Below are positions 16,051 through 25,398 of a stretch of 51,098 nucleotides of DNA, in pieces. Location of the stretch: positions 1 through 51,098 of the forward strand of contig VGEB01000009.1 of assembly GCA_016869435.1 (NCBI GenBank). Direction: 5' to 3'. The first letter of the stretch is position 1; each line of letters begins with the position of its first letter. The translations under genes were made by a program, and so were the position numbers. The DNA is from Alphaproteobacteria bacterium. Its GTDB lineage: Bacteria > Pseudomonadota > Alphaproteobacteria > Rhizobiales > Beijerinckiaceae. The notes beneath the pieces are model-generated. The model was not told where the DNA came from. It ran no database searches and saw nothing but the letters and a program-made list of their open reading frames with translations.

Positions 16051-16617
16051 TCATTGTCCGACGAAGATCGGCATCTCGATCGTGTCCTCGGCGTTTTTCG
16101 CCTCGCCGAAAGCGAGCTTGAGCAGATATTTCCCCTTATGCGCGACGCTCGCGTCCAAAGTCACGAAGCCGCTTGTGCGCGGCCCCGCAGGTATGGCGTT
16201 TATTTCTTTCAGACCGCCGTCGGATTGGACCTGATAGAAAGACAGGGCGACGGATTCGTTTCTCGCTTCCTTTTCCATGAGCGTGACGGAGAAAATGACC
16301 TTCCCCGTTCCCGGCACGCGATCGCAATATTCGTCATATTTGCTCAGATCGTCCGTCGCGCCTCCGGCGCTTTCGTCCGAGTCCGGCAGGAAATAGGTCG
16401 TGAGATGCACGGAATAGAAATCGCTTACTCCGAGACATTCGGAAATCGTGCGATCGCCGGCCTTCACGGCCGGCTGCAGCGTATGCGCCTTCCAAAAATC
16501 AGTCGCATATTGATTGAGCGCCGGACCCCATAGGCGATAGGTAAACGCCGCGCCGTTGACGCTAATCAGCAGAATGATGGCCACGAAAACCAATAAATTC
16601 AGACGTCCCGGACTCAT
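16051..16617 (-). CDS. Membrane-anchored periplasmic protein of unknown function
   Basis: A 188-residue protein with an N-terminal uncleaved-anchor-like helix (LLVFVAIILLISVNGAAFTY) and a soluble domain of about 155 residues containing two cysteines (SECLG and DEYCDRV). The rest alternates in a beta-rich pattern ending MPIFVGQ. I do not recognise the family. It is convergent with the PepSY gene (40 bases apart) and lies just downstream of the CopC-like gene on the same strand, so the two may be co-expressed and both act in the periplasm. Confidence 0.7.
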   Translation of the reverse strand: MSPGRLNLLVFVAIILLISVNGAAFTYRLWGPALNQYATDFWKAHTLQPAVKAGDRTISECLGVSDFYSVHLTTYFLPDSDESAGGATDDLSKYDEYCDRVPGTGKVIFSVTLMEKEARNESVALSFYQVQSDGGLKEINAIPAGPRTSGFVTLDASVAHKGKYLLKLAFGEAKNAEDTIEMPIFVGQ

Positions 16618-16716
16618 CGCTTGCGATTCCTTTCACCTGCGCCGAAGAGCAATGTCGTATTTATCGCCTGATCATGTTCGCCTGTCGCCCGCGCTCCTAT
16701 TCGGAAAGCGCGCCGC

Positions 16717-17199
16717 TCAAGGGCGCACCTCGAACTCCCAGGCGCCGCTGACGAGATGGCCGTCCGCTGAGAGCGCCCGATAGCGAACCGTATATTTACC
16801 GGGAGTCAAACGATTGACGCTCACCGATACATGGCTCGGATCGGCGCTGTCGATCGCTGCGTCGCGCTTGTCGACTCTTTCGCCCGAAGCGCTGACGACC
16901 GCCAAGGCGGCAAAGGCGTCGCGGATGCCGGCGTCATACCACACCTCCACCTTTCCGACATCTTCGGCGCCGACGCCGCCTTGCTCAGGCGAAGTGCGGA
17001 CGACGATCGCATGCGCCAAGATGATTTTGGCTCCCGCGGCGTCTTGCATTGGGCGCGACGGGCCGATGAGGCCTGTCGCGGGTTCGGGCGCGCCGACCAG
17101 GAGGAGCGCGGCGAAGGACATAAGGCGCGCACGCGCGTTGCCGGAAGTTCCGGACGCGTTTTCTTGACGGAAGGGTATTGCCTCTTCGCTCTTTCTCAT
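16717..17199 (-). CDS. CopC-domain periplasmic protein with displaced N-terminal histidine
   Basis: A protein of about 160 residues whose last 100 form a CopC/YobA immunoglobulin-like fold: HAIVVRTSPEQG near residue 63, a central KVEVWYD strand, LTPGKYTVRYRALSADGH and GAWEFEVRP at the end. CopC proteins bind Cu(II) with the mature N-terminal His plus the Asp and His of the DGH motif, here D146 and H148. The only hydrophobic signal-like stretch (MSFAALLLVG) ends some 25 residues before His63, so ordinary cleavage would not expose that His as residue 1. The start is uncertain (17199, or 17121 at the internal Met before AALLL). Location next to HupE- and PepSY-type genes fits metal homeostasis. 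Confidence 0.75.
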   Translation of the reverse strand: MRKSEEAIPFRQENASGTSGNARARLMSFAALLLVGAPEPATGLIGPSRPMQDAAGAKIILAHAIVVRTSPEQGGVGAEDVGKVEVWYDAGIRDAFAALAVVSASGERVDKRDAAIDSADPSHVSVSVNRLTPGKYTVRYRALSADGHLVSGAWEFEVRP

Positions 17200-17540
17200 A
17201 TGGCCAAGTCCGATTCGATCATGCGAACCATTGCCGGTAATGATATGCGCGGCGCTGGGCCGCCAGATTTTCATACTCTCACAGACTGAACCAAGAGCGC
17301 CATCGCGGCGCCCCGGCGTGGTCGTATATCTTCTTAAACTCTTTGGAGTTCGCCTTGACGCTTCCCGTTTGGCCTCCTTCGGGAGCGCCGCCGCTCCCCG
17401 CTCAGGCGGTGGGGCAGGGCGATTGAGAGCTGTCTCCACGCCAGAGAAGGGCGGACTTGAGCTTGCCCTGCCCTCCGGATATGCAACTTTTCGGAAAAGT
17501 GCATACGTCGCGGGCTCGCCGCGCGTCAAGGGAGCGTCCC
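17200..17540. other. Divergent intergenic region between the CopC-like and HupE-like genes
   Basis: No convincing gene. It holds an exact 9-base inverted repeat GGGCAGGGC (17412-17420) and GCCCTGCCC (17465-17473) with a 44-base spacer, then the 24-base palindrome at 17481-17504. Both sit on the HupE side, suggesting dedicated control of that gene. I see no T-rich terminator and no strong -35/-10 pair for the CopC-like gene. Confidence 0.4.
17481..17504. promoter_or_regulatory. 24-base near-perfect palindrome before the HupE-like gene
   Basis: ATGC-A-ACTTTTC-G-GAAAAGT-GCAT: eleven paired bases on each side, with one unpaired A and a single central base. It ends 36 bases before the ATG of the HupE-like gene, where a transcription factor could control the promoter. 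Its low GC content contrasts with the surroundings. It could be the operator of a metal-responsive dimeric repressor; this is inferred from the neighbouring genes. Confidence 0.5.
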
Positions 17541-18680
17541 ATGAAGCGGTTGCGAAAGAGTGCGCTCATTGCGGTTTTGGCGTTTGTCGCAACTGCGTCG
17601 CCGGTCCACGCCCATACAGCGGATATTTCCAGCAGCCGCATCGTGCCCGAGGGGCACGGTCAGTATCGCGTCGAGGTCGGCTTTTTGGGAACTGACATCG
17701 AGCGCATGTTCGCCGAGAACAAGCCGAAGGCCGACGACGTCGATCTTACCGAACCTGGCGTCATCGAGGGGATGATCGGCAAATTTATCCAGAAGCGCGT
17801 CGATCTGCAGAATGCGGAAGGTCAAACCTGCCCAAGCTCGGTCGTTTCGGTCGGCGAAGACCCCGCCAATCCTTACGACTCGAAAGTGGTGCTGCGGATG
17901 GATTGCAGCGCCGTTCAGGGTCAGATCTTTTACAACCCCTCGAGACTTCTCGAAGCGCAGGGACGCCGGGCGAAACATCTCGTCGGCATCGGCGAGCAGC
18001 GCGACGAATCCAAGTTGACCGAGGCGCAGCGCATGGGCCGGGAGCCGGCGCCCGGACAGGTCATGATCTATCCCGGCGACGCGATGATCGACCTCTCCAA
18101 GCCGCTGCTGACGCCCTGGCAGCTCACGCCGAAATTCTTTGCGGCCGGCGTCGAGCATATCATGACCGGCTATGATCATCTGTGCTTCCTGATCGCCGTG
18201 ATGCTGTGGGCGACGCGCATCTGGCCGGTCGTCAAGATCGTGACCGCTTTCACGGTGTCGCACTCGGTGACGCTGTCGCTCGCCGCGCTGGAACTCGTCA
18301 ATCTGCCGAGCAGCTGGGTTGAGATCGCGATCGCCCTGTCGATCATTTATGTCGCCGTCGAAAACTTCTTTACGAGAAAGGTCGACGGGCGCTGGCGCGA
18401 CACATTCGCGTTCGGCTTTATCCATGGCTTCGGCTTTGCGAGCGGCTTGATCGAACTCGGCGTGCCCCAGCGCGCCATCGTTCCGGCGTTGGCGAGTTTC
18501 AACATCGGCGTCGAGGTCGGTCAAATTGGCGTCGTGATGATCGTTCTCCCCTTGCTTCTTCTGGTTGACAAGACGTTCACTCACGGACAGCGCAGCTCGC
18601 TTGTCGTCTGGGTTTGCTCGGCGATTATCGCCTGTTTCGGCGTCTACTGGCTCGTCGTGCGCATTTCCGAGCTGGGCTAG
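17541..18680 (+). CDS. HupE/UreJ_2-family membrane protein with a periplasmic N-terminal domain
   Basis: A 379-residue protein. Residues 1-24 are a clear signal peptide ending SPVHA, predicted to expose His25 (HTADISSSRI) as mature residue 1. A beta-rich periplasmic domain of about 170 residues follows. The membrane part begins with the family motif HIMTGYDHLCFLIAVM near residue 212, then TAFTVSHSVTLSLAA, FGFIHGFGFASGLIELG and three more helices. HupE/UreJ proteins are linked to nickel transport, and related proteins to cobalt or copper. The His-rich intramembrane motifs fit metal passage, but the metal is not determined here. GGGAG lies before ATG 17541. It is preceded by a 24-base palindrome and is divergent from the CopC-like gene. 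Confidence 0.8.
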   Translation: MKRLRKSALIAVLAFVATASPVHAHTADISSSRIVPEGHGQYRVEVGFLGTDIERMFAENKPKADDVDLTEPGVIEGMIGKFIQKRVDLQNAEGQTCPSSVVSVGEDPANPYDSKVVLRMDCSAVQGQIFYNPSRLLEAQGRRAKHLVGIGEQRDESKLTEAQRMGREPAPGQVMIYPGDAMIDLSKPLLTPWQLTPKFFAAGVEHIMTGYDHLCFLIAVMLWATRIWPVVKIVTAFTVSHSVTLSLAALELVNLPSSWVEIAIALSIIYVAVENFFTRKVDGRWRDTFAFGFIHGFGFASGLIELGVPQRAIVPALASFNIGVEVGQIGVVMIVLPLLLLVDKTFTHGQRSSLVVWVCSAIIACFGVYWLVVRISELG

Positions 18681-19092
18681 CGGAAACGATCCGTCGTCTT
18701 CTCGCGTATCCTCAATGCTTCCAGTGAGCCCGAGCGAGGCCAACGTGAGACTTCCGCCACCCGAGCTTCAGAAGCGGTAAAATTCGCGACGACTCTTGCG
18801 GTGTCTGCTTCCAGACGACGTTTCCTAACGGCTCAAAATTCATTGGCGAATTCGCTGTCAAGCCAGCCGACAAGTGTAGGCCGCCGGCAGCACAGTCGTG
18901 GAAGGCCTCGGAGCGCCGGCGAATGGTAAAATCGCGCCGATGGACTTTCCCATCTCTAGTGTCTAGTTCAAGAGCGGGCTGGGTTTCCTTTGACGCAGAC
19001 TTCGAGCTGGCGAATGCGCGGCGGACTCGCGCACGCGACAGCCGTGCGGAATGGAGACGCGACCCTTGAGAATTGTTTTTGGAGGAAATCTG
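18681..19092. other. Non-coding gap of 412 bases
   Basis: I see no gene with plausible codon use and no intrinsic terminator after the HupE-like gene. The last 20 bases contain GGAGGAAA, the ribosome binding site of the next gene. The promoter of the HdeA-like pair must lie in this gap, but I find no convincing -35/-10 match. Confidence 0.4.
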
Positions 19093-19389
19093 ATGAGAAA
19101 GCTGATATTTGCGCTCGTTGCGGCGGGAGCGTTCGCGCCAACGCTGTCCGACGCGCAGGTCAAAATCGACATGACGCGGATCACCTGCGCCGAAATGCTG
19201 GCGATGCCGGCGAGCGATCGGGCTGATTTCGCCGCCTTCATGAGCGGATGGTTCGCGCAGAAAAGCGGCCGCACCTTCATCGATCTGAACAAATTTCTCA
19301 AGAATTCGGCCAGCGTCAGGGATTGGTGCGCGTCCAACCCGAATGAATCCGTTATGGCTGGTCTGCAGCGCGCTTTTGAGCAGAAGTAA
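19093..19389 (+). CDS. HdeA/HdeB-like periplasmic protein (copy 1)
   Basis: A 98-residue secreted protein with a signal peptide of about 21 residues (MRKLIFALVAAGAF...SDA) followed by ITCAEMLAMPASDRADFAAF, GWF, and a second cysteine in VRDWCASNP. The two cysteines (32 and 79) lie 47 residues apart, as in HdeA/HdeB acid-stress chaperones, where they form a disulphide. The predicted role is a small helical periplasmic chaperone or stress protein. The ATG at 19093 has a strong GGAGGAAA in front. It is followed 17 bases later by a paralogue. Confidence 0.78.
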   Translation: MRKLIFALVAAGAFAPTLSDAQVKIDMTRITCAEMLAMPASDRADFAAFMSGWFAQKSGRTFIDLNKFLKNSASVRDWCASNPNESVMAGLQRAFEQK

Positions 19390-19406
19390 TGAGGACGGGA
19401 AAGCAC

Positions 19407-19700
19407 ATGAACCGCAAACTTATCTTCGCTGGCGTGCTGGCCGCCGTCGCAGTCGCCGTCCCAGCCAACGCGCAGGTCATGATCGAGATGTCGGAAATCA
19501 CCTGCAAGCAGTTCGCCGAATACGACGCCGAAACTCAGGACTTCATCGCCAATTGGATGCGGGGCTATTTCAGCGCCAAGAACAACATGACCGTGATCGA
19601 CTCGCGTAATGTGAAGCGCAACACCGACAAAGTCGTGCGCTATTGCAAGAAAAAGCCGAAGTCGTTCCTGATGGAAGCGATTCAAAAAAGCGTCCACTGA
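19407..19700 (+). CDS. HdeA/HdeB-like periplasmic protein (copy 2)
   Basis: A 97-residue paralogue of the preceding protein, with a signal peptide (MNRKLIFAGVLAAVAVAVPANA) and the same core: ITCKQFAEYDAETQDF, WMRGYFSAKNN, VVRYCKKKPKS. Cysteines 33 and 80 are again 47 residues apart. It is much more basic than copy 1 (KRNTDK, CKKKPKS), so the two could bind different clients or pair with each other. GGGAAAG precedes ATG 19407. The pair ends at a strong intrinsic terminator, making a two-gene operon. Confidence 0.8.
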   Translation: MNRKLIFAGVLAAVAVAVPANAQVMIEMSEITCKQFAEYDAETQDFIANWMRGYFSAKNNMTVIDSRNVKRNTDKVVRYCKKKPKSFLMEAIQKSVH

Positions 19701-19711
19701 TCGAACGAAGG

Positions 19712-19740
19712 GCACGGCCTCAAGCGGCCGTGCGCTTTTT
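19712..19740 (+). terminator. Intrinsic terminator after the HdeA-like pair
   Basis: GCACGGCC (19712-19719) pairs perfectly with GGCCGTGC (19726-19733) around a six-base loop, followed by GCTTTTTG. It lies 12 bases after the stop of copy 2 and is the clearest plus-strand terminator near a gene in the window. Confidence 0.88.
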
Positions 19741-20116
19741 GTCTTCAGGCAAGTCATTCAATTGCGGGCGCTTGGGGGTGGCCGTCGCGTCGCCATTTTT
19801 TCCTCCGCGCAAAATTTGCTTTGGGCCTCGGCTTAACCCGCTGAGATCATCGTCGTTCCAGCATGGGCCGAACGCAAACATCACTAACGGCGACTTAACG
19901 GATTTTCGATCGCGTCCAATTCTTAAGCAGCTTGGGCGTCACGGCGACTGTCGCCGCTGCTCGTTTGCTGAGCAATGGTTGCATGCGCGGCGCGCCGGCG
20001 CGTCTTGCAGCGCCTTGATTTGAGTAATCCACGCTTTATTTCCTCAAAGTGCTTGCGCTGAGCCGCCGCTCATATGCAATGCGCTTTGCACTCGGCGGCC
20101 AGCGAGGAATGTCAGC
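19741..20116. other. Non-coding region upstream of pckA
   Basis: No credible ORF. It includes AT-richer stretches (for example near 19795-19815 and 20020-20045) that probably contain the pckA promoter, though no -35/-10 pair with good spacing is visible. GAGGAATG lies just before the pckA start. Confidence 0.35.
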
Positions 20117-21721
20117 ATGGCGAACGCGGCGATGTGGCGGGCGGATGACGTCGGGGTATCAGCGGTAGACGACCTGGACCTCTCCACGCGGGCGCGGCGC
20201 AATTGCGAAGCGAGGGAGCTTTTCGACGAGGCGATACGGCGCGGCGAGGGACTCGAGGCCTCGACCGGCGGGCTTGTCGTTGAAACGGGCGTCCACACTG
20301 GCCGTTCGCCGAAGGACAAATTTATCGTTTGCGATGCGCTGACCAACCAGACGATCTGGTGGGACAATAATCAGTCGATGACGCCCGAGCAGTTCGATCT
20401 GCTGCACGACGACATGGCGGCGCATGCGCGTCGATTGAAGCTCTTTTCTCAGGACCTTTGTGCCTGCGCCGCCCCTTCGCATCGGCTCAATATTCGCGTT
20501 TTCACCGAATATGCCTGGCATGCGCTCTTTGCGCGCCATCTTTTCGTCCCAGCCGAAGGCCCTTCCGATAGCTTTGAGCCGCAGCTGACGATTCTGGACC
20601 TCCCCTCCTTTCAGGCGGACCCCGCGCGTCACGGCTGTCGCTCCGGCACGGTCATCGCGATAAATTTCGCAAGAGGCGTCGTTCTGATCGGCGGCACGCA
20701 ATACGCCGGGGAGATCAAGAAATCGATCTTCACCTGTCTCAACTATCTTCTGCCCGCGAAAGGCGTGTTGCCGATGCACTGCGCCGTCAATGACGGTGAG
20801 GGCGGGTCCGCCGTGTTCTTTGGGCTCTCCGGGACGGGCAAGACGACTCTGTCCGCCGATCCGACGCGCAGCCTGATCGGCGATGACGAGCATGGATGGG
20901 ACCAAAACGGCCTCTTCAACTTTGAAGGAGGCTGTTACGCCAAAGCGATCCGCCTGTCGCAGCAGTCGGAACCGGATATCTTTGCGGCGTCGCATCGTCG
21001 TGGCGCCATCCTCGAAAATGTGTCGTACGATCCACGCGCCGGCAGGTTCGATTTCAACGATGATTCGAAAACCGAAAACACGCGGATCGCCTATCCGCTC
21101 GGCTTTATTCCCAACGCGTCGCCGACTCGCTGCGCCGGCCATCCGCGCAATATCGTGATGCTGACCTGCGACGCCTTTGGCGTCCTCCCGCCGATCGCGC
21201 GTCTGACGCCCGCGCAGGCCATGTATCATTTCCTCTCGGGCTACACCGCCAAAGTCGCCGGGACGGAGCGCGGTGTCAAAGAGCCCCAGGCGACGTTCTC
21301 CGCCTGCTTCGGGGCGCCCTTCATGCCGCGGCGGCCGACCGAATACGCTAATTTGCTGCGCGATTTCATCTTGTCCAGCCAGGCGAACTGCTGGCTGGTG
21401 AATACCGGCTGGTCCGGCGGTCCTTACGGCGGCGGGCGTCGGATGCCGATTGCGGCGACCCGCGCACTGCTGCAGGGCGCGCTTGACGGCTCCCTCGCGC
21501 AAGGAGACTTCCGAATCGATCGGTCGTTCGGCTTGAGCGTGCCGGCTTGCGCTCCCGGCGTTGACTCGAAAATGCTCGATCCGATCCAGACCTGGGCGTC
21601 GCGCGAGGATTTTGACCAGACTGCGAAAAGGCTCGTCCGCATGTTCGAGGCGAATTTCCGCGCGCTCGCGCTTGTCGTCGATCAGCAGGTCCTCGACGCC
21701 CAGCCCGGCCGCATCCGTTAA
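20117..21721 (+). CDS. pckA: Phosphoenolpyruvate carboxykinase (ATP)
   Basis: A 534-residue enzyme converting oxaloacetate and ATP to PEP, CO2 and ADP in the cytoplasm. Visible motifs are [11 protein letters not shown] near residue 60, the PEPCK-specific kinase-1a loop [11 protein letters not shown] near residue 236, and the kinase-2/metal region [20 protein letters not shown]. Substrate Arg and Lys residues occur in [20 protein letters not shown]. The length is normal for the ATP-dependent family and clearly different from the GTP family. It is directly upstream of the leucine catabolic genes but separated by 82 bases. It supplies PEP from C4 acids generated by amino-acid breakdown. Confidence 0.96.
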   Translation: MANAAMWRADDVGVSAVDDLDLSTRARRNCEARELFDEAIRRGEGLEASTGGLVVETGVHTGRSPKDKFIVCDALTNQTIWWDNNQSMTPEQFDLLHDDMAAHARRLKLFSQDLCACAAPSHRLNIRVFTEYAWHALFARHLFVPAEGPSDSFEPQLTILDLPSFQADPARHGCRSGTVIAINFARGVVLIGGTQYAGEIKKSIFTCLNYLLPAKGVLPMHCAVNDGEGGSAVFFGLSGTGKTTLSADPTRSLIGDDEHGWDQNGLFNFEGGCYAKAIRLSQQSEPDIFAASHRRGAILENVSYDPRAGRFDFNDDSKTENTRIAYPLGFIPNASPTRCAGHPRNIVMLTCDAFGVLPPIARLTPAQAMYHFLSGYTAKVAGTERGVKEPQATFSACFGAPFMPRRPTEYANLLRDFILSSQANCWLVNTGWSGGPYGGGRRMPIAATRALLQGALDGSLAQGDFRIDRSFGLSVPACAPGVDSKMLDPIQTWASREDFDQTAKRLVRMFEANFRALALVVDQQVLDAQPGRIR

Positions 21722-21803
21722 CCCTTTCGGCGCCGTCGCAGCTTGAAACTTGGGCGACTGGAGAAAATATAGGCTCTATCACCGTGCGCCATCGGAGATG
21801 CGC

Positions 21804-22973
21804 ATGCGCCACTGGACGCCCACCTTCGACTTCGATCTCGGCGACGTCGCCGATCGCGTGCGCAGCGCGACCGAAGCCTTCGCGACGGCGGAAATTGCGC
21901 CGCTGGCGCAGCAGATCGATGCGCAGAATTCTTTCCCTTCGGATCTTTGGCAAAAGCTCGGCGCTCTCGGCGCCTTGGGATTGACCGTGCATGAGCGCTA
22001 CGGCGGCTCGGGAATGGGTTATCTCGAACATGTCCTCGCCATGGAGGAAATCAGCCGCGCATCGGCGTCGGTGGGTTTGTCCTACGGCGCCCACTCCAAT
22101 CTCTGCGTCAACCAGATTCACCGAAACGGTTCCGAAGAGCAAAAACAGCGGTATCTGCCGAATCTCGTCTCCGGCCGTCACGTCGGCGCGCTGGCGATGT
22201 CGGAGCCCGGCGCGGGATCGGACGTCACCGACATGAGGCTCAGCGCGATCAAGCGCGGCGATCGTTACATTCTCAACGGCAGCAAGATGTGGGTGACGAA
22301 TGGTCCCGACGCCGACGTCGTCATCGTTTACGCCAAGACGGACCCTGGCGCCGGACCGCACGGCATAACCGCCTTTATCGTCGAGCGGGCCTTTCCCGGC
22401 GTTTCTTCAAGCGCCAAGCTCGACAAGCTCGGCATGCGCGGCTCCAACACATGCGAACTCCTGTTCGAGGACTGCGAGGTTCCACAAGAAAATGTGCTTG
22501 GCCTGCCCGAACGCGGCGTCAACGTGCTGATGAGCGGACTCGATTATGAGCGCGCGGTGCTCGCCGGCGGACCGCTCGGAATCATGCAGGCCTGCATGGA
22601 CGTCGTGCTGCCCTATGTGCATGAACGCAAGCAATTCGGTCAGCCGATCGGCGAGTTCGAGCTGATGCAGGGCAAGCTCGCCGACATGTATACCGCGGTC
22701 ATGGCGACGCGCGCCTATGTCTACGCCGTCGCCAAGGCCTGCGATCGGGGCCGCGTGGCGCGAAAGGATGCGGCGAGCGCCATATTATTCGCCGCCGAGC
22801 GCGCGACGTGGATGGCGCTCGAAGCCATTCAGTGCCTTGGCGGCAATGGCTATATGAATGATTATCCGACGGGCAGATTGCTGCGCGACGCCAAGCTATA
22901 CGAGATCGGCGCCGGGACAAGCGAAATCCGGCGCATGTTGATCGGGCGCGAGCTCTTTCAGGAGACGGCCTGA
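21804..22973 (+). CDS. ivd: Isovaleryl-CoA dehydrogenase
   Basis: A 389-residue acyl-CoA dehydrogenase oxidising isovaleryl-CoA to 3-methylcrotonyl-CoA in leucine degradation, passing electrons to ETF. It has [26 protein letters not shown] and [20 protein letters not shown]. The decisive feature is [20 protein letters not shown] near residue 245: isovaleryl-CoA dehydrogenases carry their catalytic Glu there (the E of YERAVL) rather than near the C-terminus. ATG 21804 was chosen over ATG 21798 because GGAG lies six bases in front of it. A weak TTGAAA and TATAGG with a long 19-base spacer lie upstream at 21743-21773. It starts the leucine operon. Confidence 0.94.
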   Translation: MRHWTPTFDFDLGDVADRVRSATEAFATAEIAPLAQQIDAQNSFPSDLWQKLGALGALGLTVHERYGGSGMGYLEHVLAMEEISRASASVGLSYGAHSNLCVNQIHRNGSEEQKQRYLPNLVSGRHVGALAMSEPGAGSDVTDMRLSAIKRGDRYILNGSKMWVTNGPDADVVIVYAKTDPGAGPHGITAFIVERAFPGVSSSAKLDKLGMRGSNTCELLFEDCEVPQENVLGLPERGVNVLMSGLDYERAVLAGGPLGIMQACMDVVLPYVHERKQFGQPIGEFELMQGKLADMYTAVMATRAYVYAVAKACDRGRVARKDAASAILFAAERATWMALEAIQCLGGNGYMNDYPTGRLLRDAKLYEIGAGTSEIRRMLIGRELFQETA

Positions 22974-22988
22974 CTTTGGATTGAATCT

Positions 22989-24596
22989 ATGCCCCGCCTC
23001 GACAGCCTCGTGAATTCGAAAGACGCGGATTACGCGAAGAATTTCCAGTGCATGGCCGAGCGGGTCGCCGAACTCAAGCGGATTGCGGGGGAGATTCGCC
23101 TTGGCGGCGACGAGGCGGCGCGCAAGCGTCATCTCGCGCGCGGCAAAATGCTGGCGCGTCAGCGCATCGACGCGCTGATCGATCCAGTGTCGCCCTTTCT
23201 CGAAATCGCGCCCTTCGCCGCGCATGGCATGTATGACGGGCGCGTCGCGGCGGCCGGGGTCGTCGCCGGGGTCGGGCGGGTGCGCGGCCGCGAATGCATG
23301 ATTGTGGCCAACGACGCCACGGTCAAAGGCGGCGTCTACTTTCCCGTGACCGTGAAGAAACATCTTCGCGCTCAGGAGATCGCAGCTCAGAACAATCTGC
23401 CCTGCCTGTATCTTGTCGACTCAGGCGGCGCCAATCTGACGAGCCAGGAGGACGTTTTCCCTGACCGAGATCATTTCGGGCGCATTTTCTACAATCAGGC
23501 GACGATGTCGTCGCGGGGCATCGCGCAAATCGCGGTCGTCATGGGGTCGTGCACGGCCGGCGGCGCCTATGTGCCGGCGATGTGCGACGAAACCATCATT
23601 GTGCGCAATCAAGGCGCGATATTTCTGGCGGGGCCGCCTCTCGTCAAGGCGGCGACCGGCGAGGAAGTGAGCGCCGAGGAGCTCGGCGGGGCCGACGTAC
23701 ATTGTCGCCGCTCCGGCGTCGCCGACCATTGCGCCGAGGATGACGCACATGCACTGCAGATCGCGCGCGATATCGTCGGCAATCTCGGACCTGCTGGAAG
23801 CATGGCGGTTCCAGTGACAAAGCCTGCGGAGCCCTATTACGACCCCGCCGAGATCTATGGTCTGCTGCCGCATGATCCGCGAAAGCAGTTCGACATACGC
23901 GAGGTGATCGCGAGGCTCGTCGACGCTAGCGAATTTGACGAGTTCCGCAAGCTCTATGGCCCGTCGCTGGTGACGGGTTTCGCGCACATCAATGGCTATC
24001 CGGTCGGGATCGTCGCCAATAATGGGGTCTTATTTCCCGAGAGTGCGCAGAAAGGCGCGCATTTCATTGAACTTTGCGTAAGGCGCAAGACGCCACTGCT
24101 GTTCCTGCACAACACGACGGGCTTTATTGTCGGCGCCAAATATGAAAGCGCTGGCGTCGCCAAGGAAGGGGCAAAAATGGTGACGGCCGTGGCGACCGCC
24201 GCGATCCCAAAGCTCTCCATCATCGTTGGCGGCAGTTTTGGCGCGGGCAATTACGCGATGTGCGGACGCGCCTATTCGCCGCGATTCCTGTGGATGTGGC
24301 CTGGCGCGCGGATCGGCGTCATGGGCGGCGAGCAGGCGGCAAGCGTGCTGAGCCGCGTCAAGCGGGAAGCCATGGAGAAACGGCGCAAGGATTTTTCGGC
24401 TGCCGAGGAGGAAGAATTTTCTCGCCCAATTCGCGAGCAGTATGAGCGCCAAAGCCTGCCGCTCTATTCGAGCGCGCGGCTTTGGGACGACGGCGTCATC
24501 GACCCGCTCGACACGAGACGAACGCTCGCGCTCGCGCTATCTTTCGCGTTGAGGGCGCCGATCGAAGAAACGCGTTTCGGCCTATTCCGCATGTGA
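22989..24596 (+). CDS. Methylcrotonoyl-CoA carboxylase beta subunit (carboxyltransferase)
   Basis: A 535-residue carboxyltransferase that carboxylates 3-methylcrotonyl-CoA with biotin-bound CO2. The crotonase-like halves show [17 protein letters not shown] at the start, [32 protein letters not shown], and in the second half [31 protein letters not shown] and the [10 protein letters not shown] motif. The Q-E-D-V-F-P segment and overall length favour MccB over propionyl-CoA carboxylase PccB. It sits 15 bases after ivd, with the biotin subunit two genes on. Confidence 0.94.
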   Translation: MPRLDSLVNSKDADYAKNFQCMAERVAELKRIAGEIRLGGDEAARKRHLARGKMLARQRIDALIDPVSPFLEIAPFAAHGMYDGRVAAAGVVAGVGRVRGRECMIVANDATVKGGVYFPVTVKKHLRAQEIAAQNNLPCLYLVDSGGANLTSQEDVFPDRDHFGRIFYNQATMSSRGIAQIAVVMGSCTAGGAYVPAMCDETIIVRNQGAIFLAGPPLVKAATGEEVSAEELGGADVHCRRSGVADHCAEDDAHALQIARDIVGNLGPAGSMAVPVTKPAEPYYDPAEIYGLLPHDPRKQFDIREVIARLVDASEFDEFRKLYGPSLVTGFAHINGYPVGIVANNGVLFPESAQKGAHFIELCVRRKTPLLFLHNTTGFIVGAKYESAGVAKEGAKMVTAVATAAIPKLSIIVGGSFGAGNYAMCGRAYSPRFLWMWPGARIGVMGGEQAASVLSRVKREAMEKRRKDFSAAEEEEFSRPIREQYERQSLPLYSSARLWDDGVIDPLDTRRTLALALSFALRAPIEETRFGLFRM

Positions 24597-24605
24597 GCGA
24601 GTTTT

Positions 24606-25397
24606 ATGACGGCCTTGCTGCAAACGATTGACGCCGCCACAGGCGTCGCGACCCTGACGCTGAACCGTCCGGAAAAACGCAATGCGCTCGACTCCGAACT
24701 CATCGGCCTGCTCAAGGACGCCGTCGAATCATTAGATGCGCGCGCCGATGTTCGAATCATCACCATTGAGGGCGCCGGAGACTATTTTTGCGCGGGCGGC
24801 GACATCGGCTCGATGATCAGGGTCGCGCAGGGCTCCTCATATGCAAATGAACAGGACGCCTTGGCGCTCGCTCGAATGCTCCTTGTCGTCGACGCCGTAT
24901 CGAAGCCGACGATTGCTCTGGCCAAGGGCGTCGTCATCGGCGGAGGCGTCGGACTGCTTGCCTGCTGCGATATCGTCATCGCCGCCGATGACGCGTCGTT
25001 CTCTCTCAGCGAAGTGCGGCTGGGGTTGCTTCCGGCGATCGTCGCCCCCTTCTTGATTCGAGCGATCGGCTTGCGGCAGTTACGCCGGTATGCCTTGACG
25101 GCGGAGCGCTTCTGCGCCGCTGAGGCGCAGATGCTGGGCCTTGTTCATCGCGTGACGCCAAAGTTCGAACTCGGTCTGGCGCATGCAGCAATCGTCGCCG
25201 ATCTGCTTCGCGGCGCGCCGGGCGCGCAGGCCGACGTCAAGAGCTTCTTCGCCGAATGCGACGGCCAAGGCGTCGAGGCGGAGCTCTTGCGCGAGGCTGC
25301 GCACCGTCTCGCAGCAAGGAGAAATAGCGCCGAGGCGCTGGAAGGATTGACCGCCTTTCTCCAAAAGCGCCCGCCAGACTGGATCGCGGCCGATTGA
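24606..25397 (+). CDS. Enoyl-CoA hydratase, probably methylglutaconyl-CoA hydratase
   Basis: A 263-residue crotonase-family enzyme with the oxyanion-hole regions EGAGDYFCAGGDI near residue 58 and VVIGGGVGLLACCDIVIA near residue 107, and SEVRLGLLPAIVAPF, in which the Glu residues used for hydration are expected. Being between the two carboxylase subunit genes, it most likely hydrates 3-methylglutaconyl-CoA to HMG-CoA. A second role in the valine route (methacrylyl-CoA hydration) is possible, as no other hydratase is present here. It ends one base before the next gene. Confidence 0.88.
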   Translation: MTALLQTIDAATGVATLTLNRPEKRNALDSELIGLLKDAVESLDARADVRIITIEGAGDYFCAGGDIGSMIRVAQGSSYANEQDALALARMLLVVDAVSKPTIALAKGVVIGGGVGLLACCDIVIAADDASFSLSEVRLGLLPAIVAPFLIRAIGLRQLRRYALTAERFCAAEAQMLGLVHRVTPKFELGLAHAAIVADLLRGAPGAQADVKSFFAECDGQGVEAELLREAAHRLAARRNSAEALEGLTAFLQKRPPDWIAAD

Positions 25398-25398
25398 A

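Noticed and set aside
21743-21773. TTGAAA...TATAGG promoter before the isovaleryl-CoA dehydrogenase gene
   Set aside because: The 19-base spacing is outside the usual range and the boxes are partial, so it is mentioned only in the gene entry.
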